Assembly: GCF_036850765.1 (NCBI RefSeq)
Contig: NC_089490.1
Coordinates: 390,928,058-390,992,057 of the forward strand
DNA length: 64,000 nt
From: Saccopteryx bilineata
Taxonomy: Eukaryota > Chordata > Mammalia > Chiroptera > Emballonuridae
Reading direction: 5' to 3'
Made by a program: the position numbers and the translations under genes. Under the pieces are notes generated by a model that searched no databases, was not told the DNA's origin, and saw only the letters and a list, made by a program, of their open reading frames with translations. Below are positions 46,953 through 57,033 of this stretch, in pieces. The stretch's first letter is position 1, and each line of letters begins with the position of its first letter.

Positions 46953-47547
46953 GATTCAATCTTAAAACAAAAGAAGAGGGTGTTTTTATCAGATAATAAT
47001 TTTTTACATTTAGAAACAACTACAACTATGTAAAAGTGATGTTTGTAAACCATTAATTGCTTTGTGGTTATGTTCAATCCAAGAGTCGTTGCCCTTGAAC
47101 TCCAATTTAAAAACCAATGCATGCCATTAACTGTAACAAAAAGAAATTTAAAATTGCATAAAAACTAGAGCATGCACCAAAAACACGATTTCAGATTTGG
47201 AATCAGCGATGCAGAAATACATGGAAACAGTTCTAAAACCTCTTGCAATAGAAAATGAAAAAAAAAGTTGTTCCCCAGTGAGTCATATCACTGAACAAGA
47301 GATTTCCAGATGTTATTCATCCTGCATAATTGAAACTGTTTTCCTGACCCACATCTCCCTGTTTCTCTCTTGCGCCTGGCCACCGTCATTCTACTCTGCT
47401 TCTACAAGTTAGATGATCTTAGATTCCACATAGAACTAAGATTATGCAGTCTTTCTTATTTCACTTAGCATAATGCTCTCTAGGTTTATCCATGTTGTCA
47501 TGAACGTCAGATTTCTTTCTTCAAAAAGACTATACTCTATTCCATTG

Positions 47548-47572
47548 TGTGTGTGTGTGTGTGTGTGTGTGT
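47548..47572. repeat. (TG)n microsatellite
   Basis: About 12 GT units within the old L1 3' region. Confidence 0.95.
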
Positions 47573-48138
47573 CACACTGGCCATTCATCCATCAGTGGAC
47601 ATAGAGGTTGTTTCCGTATCTTGGTTACTGTGAATAATGTTGCAGTGAGTGTGAGCGCAGAATCTCTTTGAGATACTGATTTCAGTTCCTTGGGATTTGT
47701 ACCCAAAAGTGAAATAATGGAGCAAAAATAGCTCTATTTTCAATTTTTTGATGAATCTCCATATTATTTTCTGTAATGGCTGTGCTAATTTATATTCCCT
47801 CCAATAATATACAAGGGTTTCCTTCTTTCCACATCTTCACCAACGCTTGTTATTTTTCACCTTTATAGTAATTACTATTATTACAAATGTGAGGTGATAC
47901 TTCATAGGGTTTCAATTTGTATTTCCTTGATGATTAGAGATGTTGAGCATCTTTATATCTACTGATGGCTGTTTGTACATCCTGACTTCAGAAATGCCTC
48001 TTCAGGTCCTTTGCCGCTTTTATAATCAGGCTATTGAGTTGAACAAGTTACTTATATATAAATATTTTAGGTATCAACTCCCTTATCAGATACATGATTT
48101 GCAAATATTTTTCACATTCATCAGTTGCCTTTTTACTC

Positions 48139-48509
48139 TTTTTTTTTTTTTGAGGGAGAGAGAGAGGAAGGGGGATAGACAGGAAGGAAGAGAGATGAGA
48201 TGCATCAACTTGTAGTTGTGTCACTTTGGTTGTTCATTGATTACTTCTTGTATGTGCCTAGATGGGGGGGGGTTGCTCAAGCAGAGCTAGTGACACCTTG
48301 CTCAAGCCGGAGACCTTTGGGCTCAAGCCAGTGACGTTGGGATCATGTCAGTGATCCTATGCTCAAACTGGCAACTCCATGCTCAAGCTGGTGAGCCTGT
48401 GCTCAAGCTGGATGAGCCCACGCTTAAGCTGGAGACCTCAGAATTTCCAACCTGGGTCCTGGGCATCCCAAGTCAACAATCTATCCACTGTGCCACCACC
48501 AATCAGGCA
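48139..48509 (-). mobile_element. tRNA-derived bat SINE, older type
   Basis: Target duplications CCTTTTTACTC at 48128-48138 and 48510-48520. Minus strand: head TGATTGGTGGTGGCACAGTGG, B-box-like GGTTGGAAATTC, multiple 'AGCTTGAGC' blocks and a GA-rich end with a poly-T run on the plus strand. It interrupts the old L1. Confidence 0.9.
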
Positions 48510-48589
48510 CCTTTTTACTCATGGTTGTTTCCTTTACTGTGTAGAATATTTTTTACTGTGATTCAGTCCTACTTGTCAATTTTAAAAAT

Positions 48590-49005
48590 ATTTATTTTAT
48601 TTTAAAATACTTATTGGGGCTGACACTAGTTTGCATGATTATACAAGTTTCAGGTGCCCAATTCTACAACACATTTCAGTACACCATATAGTGTGGCCAC
48701 CCCCAAGTCGAAAGTTCGTCCGTCACCCTTTATCCTCCCTCTGTCCTCCTCCAGCTCCCCGCCTCTGCAGTTGCAACACTGTTGTCCATGTCCATGAACT
48801 TCTTTTTTCTCCTTTTTTGCTCCATCGCTTGTCTTTCTTGGACCAGCTTGTTTCACTTAGCATAATGATCTTCAGGTCCACCCATGCTGTTGCAAAAGGT
48901 AACATTTCCTTCTTTCTTATGGCTGTGTGGGTTCATGATAGTACCACAGCATTTTTTATCCTCTCATCTACTCATGGGCACTTGGACTGACTCCAGGTCT
49001 TTAGC
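48590..49005 (-). mobile_element. L1 3' end fragment
   Basis: Antisense L1: TTATTGGGGCTGACACTAG, CAGGTGCCCAATTCTACAAC, CTGTTGTCCATGTCCATGAAC, then the ORF2 end TTTCACTTAGCATAATGATC. It lies against the end of the older L1, in the same orientation. Confidence 0.8.
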
Positions 49006-49059
49006 CAACTCTGGATTTAAACAGAATTCCAAATATATTAGAATATGTTAGGTGACCAG

Positions 49060-49245
49060 GGTTAGCCTTCTTACTTACAATAGTTGGGAAAATTAGTTTA
49101 ACAATTTTGTACCTCAGTTTTTCCCCCCCTCTAAATTCAAGAGGATAAATGCACTTCAAGAAGTTATGATGATTAAATGACATAATGTGTTGAAAGTGCT
49201 TCACACAGAGCCTGATATACAGGAGTGTGCAGTATAATTTTGGGA
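49060..49245 (+). mobile_element. MIR fragment
   Basis: TTTTGTACCTCAGTTTTTCC, AGTTATGATGATTAAATGAC and GTGCTTCACACAGAGCCTGATA are the sense MIR 3' half. Confidence 0.6.
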
Positions 49246-49555
49246 GGTTAGAAAAGGGAGAGTCAGTAAATAAGACAAATGTCTTTGTATTGAGGAAAAC
49301 TTTCTATAATAAACATCTCAAAACTAAGGTAGAAGGACCACTTGGGCAGGGCTAGCAAATCATATGCTATATTACGCTAGTGCCTGAAGGTGAAGGGCTA
49401 TTCTGTTCATTTGTATTTCTACTTCACCATTAACCATGATGACTAGTACAGCAGGCATTGAGTAGATAGATAACTCTCTATGGTATCAATTATTTTCTTG
49501 CTATCCACTCCCTACTTGGACTTTATTTCTCCTTTCTTCCTACTTATAGAAATGT

Positions 49556-49558
49556 ATT

Positions 49559-49609
<51 letters not shown>

Positions 49610-49850
49610 TTTGCAAGAGAGACAGACAGGAAGGGAGAGAGATGAGAAGCATCAACTTGTAGTTGTGTCACTTCAGTCATTTATTGATTGCTTCTCAGAT
49701 GTGCCTTGGTGGGGGTGGGGTTCCAGCTGAGTCAGTGACCCCTTGCTCAAGATGGCAAACCTGAGCTCCAGCTGGTGACCTCAGGATTTTGAACCTGAGA
49801 CCTCAGTGTCCCAGGTTGATGCTCTATCCACTGCGCCACCACTGGTCAGG
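49556..49850 (-). mobile_element. tRNA-derived bat SINE with long (ATTT)n tail
   Basis: The tail is an expanded (ATTT)n array at about 49557-49611. Minus-strand head CCTGACCAGTGGTGGCGCAG with TGGATAGAGC, B-box-like GGTTCAAAATCC and the usual 'AGCTGGAGC' blocks. Flank duplications were not resolved. Confidence 0.9.
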
Positions 49851-49854
49851 TTAT

Positions 49855-50008
49855 TAACTTTTTGTGTAACCTATAACCTTACTAAACTCACTTATTAGTT
49901 CTAGTAACTGTTTTTTAATAATCTTTGATATTTTTAAGTGTATAATTATTTTGTCTATGAGTAGGAAAATTTTAATTCCATCCTTTTAAATATGATGCAT
50001 TTAATTTC
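49855..50008 (-). mobile_element. Older L1 ORF2 fragment
   Basis: ACCTATAACCTTACTAAACTC and TATTAGTTCTAGTAACTG with TATTTTGTCTATGAG are an antisense piece of L1 ORF2 (the tract normally reading 'tgcaactttactgaactc'). The long L1 copy A begins immediately after, so A probably landed in this older L1. Confidence 0.6.
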
Positions 50009-50278
50009 TTTTTTTTAAATAAATTTTTATTAATGTTAATGGGATGACATTAATAATTCAGGGTATTATATTCAAAGAAAACATGTCTAGGTTATCTTGT
50101 CATTAAATTATGTTGCATACCCCTCGCCCAGAGTCAGATTGTCCTCCGTCACTCTCTATCTAGTTTTCTCTGTGCCCCTCCCCCTCCCCCTAAATCTCTC
50201 TCTCCCTCCCTCCTGCGTCCTCCCTCCCCCCACCCCTGGTAACCACCACATTCTTGTCCATGTCTCTTAGTCTCGTTT

Positions 50279-53200
50279 TTATGTTCCACCAATGTAGGGA
50301 ATTATGTAGTTCTTGTTTTTTTCTGATTTACTTATTTCACTCCGTATAATGTTATCAAGATCCCACCATTTTGCTATAAATGATCTAATGTCATCATTTC
50401 TTATGGCTGAGTAGTATTCCATAGTGTATATGTGCCACATCTTCTTTATCCAATCTTCTATTGAAGGGCTTTTTGGTTGTTTCCATGTCTTGGCCACTGT
50501 GAACAGTGCTGCTATGAACATGGGGCTACATGTGTCTTTCCGTATCAATGATTCTGAGGTTTTGGGGTATATACCCAGTAGAGGGATTGCTGGGTCATAA
50601 GGTAGTTCTATTTGCAGTTTTTTGAGGAACCACCATACTTTCCTCCATAGTGGTTGTACTACTTTACAGTCCCACCAACAGTGTATGAGGGTTCCTTTTT
50701 CTCCACAGCCTCTCCAACATTTGCTATTACCCGTCTTGTTGATAATAGCTAATCTAACAGGGGTGAGGTGGTATCTCATTGTAGTTTTGATTTGCATTTC
50801 TCTAATGACTAATGAAGCTGAGCATCTTTTCATATATCTGTTGGCCATTTGTATTTCTTCCTGGGAGAAGTGTCTGTTCATGTCCTCTTCCCATTTTTTT
50901 ATTGGATTGTTTGTTTGTTTGTTGTTGAGTTTTATGAGTTCTTTGTAAATTTTGGATATTAGGCCCTTATCTGAGCTGTTGTTTGAAAATATCACTTCCC
51001 ATTTAGTTGGCTGTCTGTTTATTTTGATATCAGTTTCTCTTGCTGAGCAAAAACTTTTAATTCTGATGTAGTCCCATTCATTTATCTTTGCCTTCACTTC
51101 TCTTGCCATTGGAGTCAAGTTCATAAAATGTTCTTTAAAACCCAGATCCATGAGTTTAGTACCTATGTCTTTTTCTATGTACTTTATTGTTTCAGATCTT
51201 ATATTTAGGTCTTTAAACCATTTTGAATTAATTTTAGTACACGGGGACAGGCTGTAGTCGAGTTTCATTCTTTTGCATGTGGCTTTCCAGTTTTCCCAAC
51301 ACCATTTGTTGAAGAGGCTTTCTTTTCTCCATTTTGTGTTGTTGGCCCCTTTATCAAAGATTATTTGACCATATATATGTGGTTTTATTTCTGGGCTTTC
51401 TATTCTGTTCCATTGGTCTGAGGGTCTATTTTTCTGCCAATACCATGCTGTTTTGATTATTGTGGCCCTATAATATAGTTTAAAGTCAGGTATTGTAATG
51501 CCCCCAGCTTCATTCTTTTTCCTTAGGATTGCTTTGGCTATTCAGGGTTTTTTATAGTTCCATATAAATCTGATGATTTTTTGTTCCATTTCTTTAAAAA
51601 ATCTCATAGGAATTTTGATGGGAATTGCATTAAATTTATATATTACTTTGGGTAATATGGCCATTTTGATTATATTTATTCTTCCTATCCAAGAACAAGG
51701 AATATTTTTCCATCTCATTGTGTCTTTTTCTATTTCTCTTAGCAATGCCTTGTAGTTTTCTTTATATAGGTCCTTTACATTCTTTGTTATGTTTATTCCT
51801 AGGTATTTTATTTTTTTTGTTGCAATCGTGAAGGGGATTATTTTTTTGAGTTTGTTTTCTAATATTTCATTGTTGGCATATAGAAAGGCTATGGACTTCT
51901 GTATGTTAATTTTGTATCCTGCGACCTTACTGTATTGGTTTATTGTTTCTAGTAATCTTTTTGTGGAGTCCTTTGGGTTTTCGATGTATAGGATCATATC
52001 ATCAGCAAAAAGTGATACCTTTACTTCTTCTTTTCTGATATGGATGCCTTTTATTTCTTTGTCTTCTCTGATTGCTCTGACCAGAACTTCTAGCACCACG
52101 TTAAATAAGAGTGGAGAGAGTGGACACCCCTGTCGTGTTCCTGATTTAAGGTGGAAAGTCCTCAGTTTTACGCCATTTAATATGATGTTGGCTGATGGTT
52201 TATCATATATGGCCTTTATTATGTTGAGATATTTTCCTTCTGTACCCATTTTGTTGAGAGTCTTAAACATAAAATTGTGTTGTATTTTATCGAAAGCCTT
52301 TTCTGCATCTATTGATAAGATCATGTGGTTTTTGTTCTTTGTTTTGTTGATATGGTGTATTACGTTAACTGTTTTGCATATGTTGAACCATCCTTGAGAT
52401 TCTGGGATGAATCCCATTTGATCATGATGTATTATTTTTTTAATATGTTGTTGTATTCGATTTGCCAGTATTTTGTTTAGTATTTTAGCATCTGTATTCA
52501 TTAGAGATATTGGTCTGTAGTTTTCTTTCTTTGTGCCATCCTTGCCAGGTTTTGGTATGAGGGTTATGTTGGCCTCATAAAATGTATTTGGAAGTATTGC
52601 TTCTTCTTCAATTTTTTGGAAGACTTTGAGTAGAATAGGAACCAAGTCTTCTTTGAATGTTTGATAAAATTCACTAGTATAACCATCTGGGCCTGGACTT
52701 TTATTTTTGGGGAGGTTTTTAATAGTTTTTTCTATTTCCTCCCTGCTGATTGGTCTGTTTAGGCTTTCTGCTTCTTCATGACTCAGTTTAGGAAGGTTGT
52801 ATTGTTCTAGGAATTTATCCATTTCTTCTAGATTGTTGTATTTGGAGGCATATAGTTTTTCATAGTATTCTACAATAATTCTTTGTATATCTATGATGTC
52901 TGTGGTGATCTCTCCTCTTTCATTTTGGATTTTATTTATTTGAGTCCTGTGTCTTTTTTCCTTGGTGAGTCTTGCCAAGGGTTTGTCAATTTTGTTGATC
53001 TTTTCAAAGAACCAGCTCCTTGTTTTATTGATTTTTTCTATAGTTTTTCTGTTCTCTATTTCGTTTATTTCTGCTCTGATTTTTATTATCTCCTTTCTTC
53101 GGCTGGTTTTGGGTTGTCTTTGTTCTTCTTTTTCTAGTTCCTTAAGGTGTGAAGTTAAGTAGTTTACTTCGGCTCTCTCTTGTTTGTTCATATAGGCCTG

Positions 53201-54098
53201 AAGTGATATGAACTTTCCTCTTATTACTGCTTTTGCTGCATCCCAGAGATTCTGATATGTCGTATTTTCATTTGTCTGTATATATCTTTTGATCTCTGCA
53301 CTTATTTCTTCTTTGACCCATTCATTTTTTAGAAGTATGTTGTTTAGTTTCCACAATATTGTGGGTTTTTCCCCTCTTTTTTACAGTTGAATTCTAGTTT
53401 CAAGGCTTTATGATCAGAGAATATGCTTGGCACAATTTCAATTTTTTTAAATTTGCTGATATTGTCTTTGTGGCCCAACATATGGTCAATTCTTGAGAAT
53501 GTTCCATGTACACTAGAGAAAAATGATTACTCTGTCACTTTGGGATGAAGTGTCCTGTAGATGTCTATCATATCCAGTTGTTCTAGTATTTCATTTAAGG
53601 CCACTATATCTTTATTGATTCTCTGTTTGGATGACCGATCTAGAGCCGTCAGCGGTGTATTGAGGTCTCCAAGTATGATTGTATTTTTGTCAGTTTTTGT
53701 TTTAAGGTCAATAAGTAGCTGTCTTATATATTTTGGTGCTCCTTGGTTTGTGCATATATATTAAGGATTGTTATGTCTTCTTGATTCAGTGTCCCCTTAA
53801 TCATTATGAAATGACCATTTTTGTCTCTGAGTACTTTTTCTGTCTTGTAGTCAGCATTATTAGATATGAGTATTGCTACACCTGCTTTTTTTTGGGTGTT
53901 GTTTGCTTGGAGTATTGTTTTGCAGCCTTTCACTTTGAATTTGTTTTTATCCTTTTTGCTTAGATGTGTTTCTTGTAGGCAGCATATAGTTGGATTTTCT
54001 TTTTTAATCCATTCTGCTACTCTGTGTCTTTTTATTGGTAAGTTTAATCCATTTACATTTAGTGTAATTATTGACACTTGTGGGTTCCCTATTGCCAT
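50279..54098 (-). pseudogene. L1 ORF2, copy A (broken)
   Basis: The protein would provide endonuclease and reverse transcriptase for target-primed insertion. The endonuclease start MAIGNPQVSIITLNVNGLN is at 54098. The reverse-transcriptase core holds FADDMILY, and the C-terminal knuckle is CWRGC...HCWWDC. Breaks: a one-base loss near 53748-53752 shifts the endonuclease frame (TTTGTGC here, TTTGGTGC in copy B), and a TGA replaces a CAA codon at 51542-51544 just after YKKP. The stretch 51542-53356 is open for 604 codons and the last 329 codons (to 50279) are open as well. So it cannot make a full ORF2 protein. Confidence 0.93.
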
Positions 54099-54424
54099 TT
54101 TATAAATTGCTTTCTGTTAGTTTTGTATCTAGTTTGATTCTTCTCTTTTGTTTTTCTATCGTTTGTTTTTGTTTGTTTGTATTCCATACTTCTTTCCTCT
54201 GTTGCTACCTTTTTTAAGTCAAGTGTTTTTGTGGTGGTTTTTTTCAAGGGTGGTTACCATTAAGTAATGAAAAGGGTACCTACCATATTCATTGTAGTAC
54301 CCTTTCTTGTGAGTATTTCTGTGCTTCATCATCCTTTGCTACTGTTAATCTCCATCCTCTCCCTTCTTTTTTTCCTTTGTTGTCACAGTTTAAGTTTGGT
54401 TTTATTGTGTTCTTGGTGGAGCTG

Positions 54425-55615
54425 TTACTTGTGGTGTTGTTTACTTTTGTTCTTTGAATCTGGTTGGAAAACCCCCTTTAGTATTTCCTGGAGTGGGGGC
54501 TTTCTGCTGATAAATTCTCTCATCGTTTCTGTATTTGTGAATGTTTTTATATCTCCTTCGTACTTGAAGGATAGCTTTGATGGGTATAGTATTCTTGGCT
54601 GAAAGTTCCTCTCTTTCAGGGCTTTATATATTGTGGTCCACTCTCTTCTAGCTTGTAGAGTTTCTGCTGAGAAATCTGATGATAATCTAATAGGCCTTCC
54701 TTTATATGTTGTACTCTTCTTTTCCCTGGCTGCCTTGAGAATTTTTTCTTTGTCATTGGTTTGTGTCATCTTCATTATGATGTGCCTTGGAGTGGGTTTG
54801 TTGTGGTTTAGAAATCTCGGTGTTCTGTTTGCTTCTTGAATTTGAGGCTTTAATTCTTTCCACAGGCTTGGGAAGTTCTCGTCTATTATTTGTTTGAGTA
54901 TATTCTCCATTCCATTTTCTTTCTCTTCTCCCTCTGATATACCTATTATTCTTTTTTTTTATTTAATTTATTCATTTTAGAGAGGAGACAGAGAGGGACA
55001 GAGAGAGACAGAGAGAGAGGAGCTGGAAGCATCAACTCTCATATGTGCCTTGACCAGGCAAGCCCAGGGTTTCAAACCAGTGACCTCAGCATTTCCAGGT
55101 TGATGCTTTATCCACTGTGCTACCACAGGTTAGGCCCCTATTATTCTTATGTTATTCTTTCTGATGGAGTCAGACAATTCCTGTAGGGCTTTCTCATTTT
55201 TTATTATTTTTGAGTCTCTTTCTTCTTCTCTCTGTTGTGCCTCAAGTTGCTTGTCTTCTATTTCACTGATCCTGTCTTCTATCTGGGCTGTTCTATTAGC
55301 TAAGCTTGTTACCTCGTTTTTCAGCTCTTGAATTGAGTTTTTCATTTCTGTTTGATTTGTTTTTATAGTTTCAATTTCCTTGGTAATATATTCTTTGTGT
55401 TCATTGAGTTGTTTTCTGATCTCCGTATATTGCCTTTCTGTGTTTTCTTGTATATCTCTGAGTATTTTTAAGATTTCTATTTTAAATTCTCTGTCATTTG
55501 GCTCCAAGGCTTCCAATATGTTAAATCTTTTCTCCATAGATTTTTCCACATCTATTTGTGTTACCTCTCTGTCTTTTGTATCCATAATGTTCGATTTCCT
55601 TTTTCTTATTGGCAT
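54425..55615 (-). pseudogene. L1 ORF1, copy A, split by a SINE
   Basis: ORF1 encodes the trimeric coiled-coil RNA-binding protein of the L1 particle. The N-terminal half (from ATG at 55615, MPIRKRKSNIMDTK) and the C-terminal half (MENILKQIIDENFP onwards, to the stop at 54425) are both open. A SINE with its 12-bp target duplication separates them at 54942-55148. The same position in copy B is uninterrupted, giving the empty-site sequence. Confidence 0.95.
54954..55136 (-). mobile_element. tRNA-derived bat SINE inside L1 ORF1
   Basis: Target duplications CCTATTATTCTT at 54942-54953 and 55137-55148. Minus strand: GGCCTAACCTGTGGTAGCAC head with TGGATAAAGC, B-box GGTTTGAAACC, CATATGAGAGTTGATGCTTCC, then a GA/CT-rich end and short A-rich tail. 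Same short type as at 36328. Confidence 0.97.
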
Positions 55616-57033
55616 TGAAGGTGGTCTTGATGATAGTGTTAATTAGAATTAATAAAAAATAAAAAGGAAAAGAAAAAAAAAAGAAAAAAGGAAAACACTC
55701 CACAAAAAAAAGTAATAATTTATTATTTCCCCCTTTTTTCTTTCTTCTCTTCCCCTCCTATCACCTCCTTAGGGAAATATCGTGATGACCTCTGAATTAT
55801 ATTATGGTAAATGGAACAAAAACTGCCTATAACGGAGGGCCTGATTTGGGGTGAAGAGTTCAAGGGGCAAAAAAGAGAGTAGGGACCTACTAAATACAAA
55901 AAAAAAAAAAAAGGGAGAAAATCTTAGACAAGCATAAAATGATTTGCTTGTAAGTGATGGTCGACTAAGAGATATAATGAGAGGGATGAGAGGGAAACAG
56001 AAAAAAGGAGAGAAAAAACAATAATTAAAGAAGAAAAAAATAAAAATAAAAATAATAAGTAAAAATCTGTTGTATTAAGTGGAGCGAAGACTAAATACAA
56101 TGGAGACTTTGGGTTGGGAGGAATGCTAGTGAGTTAAAAAGCAATGTAAAAAGTGCCCAAAATGCCACAAAAACAAACAAATAAAGGAAAACCAAGAACA
56201 AAAGCAGAAGAAGAAAAAAAAGAACAACAACAAAAAAATCCCCACAAAAACTTGAGTCCCAAATTAAATAATTTGTTCGTGATTGAGGCTTAAATGGGAG
56301 GAAATGTAAAAGGAGAAAAGAAGAAATGAATAGAAAGGAAAAAATAAGAGTAAGAGAAAAACAAAGGAAGAAAAAAAGGAAAGGAAAAAAAAAACAAAGG
56401 GGGAGAGAGTGAGAGTTAAGGGTTTTGGAGTGTAACCCTAAAGGAGAGTTAGGATGAAGAAAAGAAATAAAATGTAACACTCATGGGTAGTGTAGTTCAA
56501 GAAAAGGGTAGCATAAGATGGGCAGAGAGTAAAAGGACTGAGGTGGCAGAAATAGAAATAATAATAAAGGCAATAAGATAGAAGAAAGAAACAACAACAA
56601 CAAAGAATTAGTGGAACAAGTTATAAAGTCTGTGGATTTTTCTTGATTTTGAGAGGTTAACTTCTTCCTTTTTTCTTTTCTCTTCCTCTTCCTGGTCAGT
56701 GACTCTGTACCCCAGGTTCTGCCCCTGTGTCACTCTTAGGTAGGAATTTGAAGTTGATGGGATTTTTTTTTTAAATAAATTTTTATTAATGGTAATGGGA
56801 TGACATTAATAAATCAGGGTACATATATTCAAAGAAAACATGTCTAGGTTATTTTGTCATTAAATTATGTTGCGTACCCCTCGCCCAAAGTCAGATTGTT
56901 CACCGCCACCCTCTATCTAGTTCTCTGTGCCCCTCCCCCTCCCCCTAACTCTCTACCTCCCTCCCTCCCATGTCCTCCCTCCCCCCACCCCTGGTAACCA
57001 CCACACTCTTGTCCATGTCTCTTAGTCTCATTT

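Larger units (their letters stand above)
45142..47280 (-). mobile_element. 2.1-kb DNA transposon with CACTG termini
   Basis: The left end CACTGGGGAACAA (45142-45154) is repeated exactly in reverse complement at the right end (TTGTTCCCCAGTG, 47268-47280). A second imperfect inverted block follows: GCTGATCTCAAATCTGACAT at 45204 and its counterpart GCTGATTCCAAATCTGAAAT read leftwards from 47207. The boundaries coincide exactly with where the host L1 sequence breaks and resumes. It encloses a transposase-like gene on the minus strand. CACTG ends are compatible with the CACTA/Mirage/Chapaev group, but no target duplication is evident (left flank ...AAACAA, right flank AGTC...), so the superfamily remains open. 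Confidence 0.85.
44910..48580 (-). mobile_element. Old L1 hosting several nested insertions
   Basis: Antisense L1 3'UTR runs from 44910 (GATTTATTGAAATATCGCAT) to 45141 (CAAGTATGCAATACAGTACTGTTAA) and resumes at 47281 (AGATGTTATTCATCCTGCATAATTG, then the ORF2 end ATAATGTTGCAGTG and CAATCAGGCTATTGAG-type text) to about 48580. The two halves are consecutive in L1. The intervening 45142-47280 is therefore an insertion, and a SINE at 48139-48509 is a second. Confidence 0.8.
50009..56762 (-). mobile_element. Nearly full-length L1, copy A
   Basis: Starts at its minus-strand poly-A (T run at 50009), then 3'UTR with a C-rich block at 50175-50235, ORF2 (about 50279-54098), spacer, ORF1 (54425-55615) and A/G-rich 5'UTR to about 56762. 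There its 5'UTR stops in GTTGATGGGA and copy B's poly-A begins. Closely similar to copy B along the whole shared length. Confidence 0.95.

Noticed and set aside
46614..47122. Alternative small proteins overlapping the transposase relic
   Set aside because: They lie in other frames or overlap the relic's start; only the 46952-46386 frame has a cysteine-rich pattern and the expected start.
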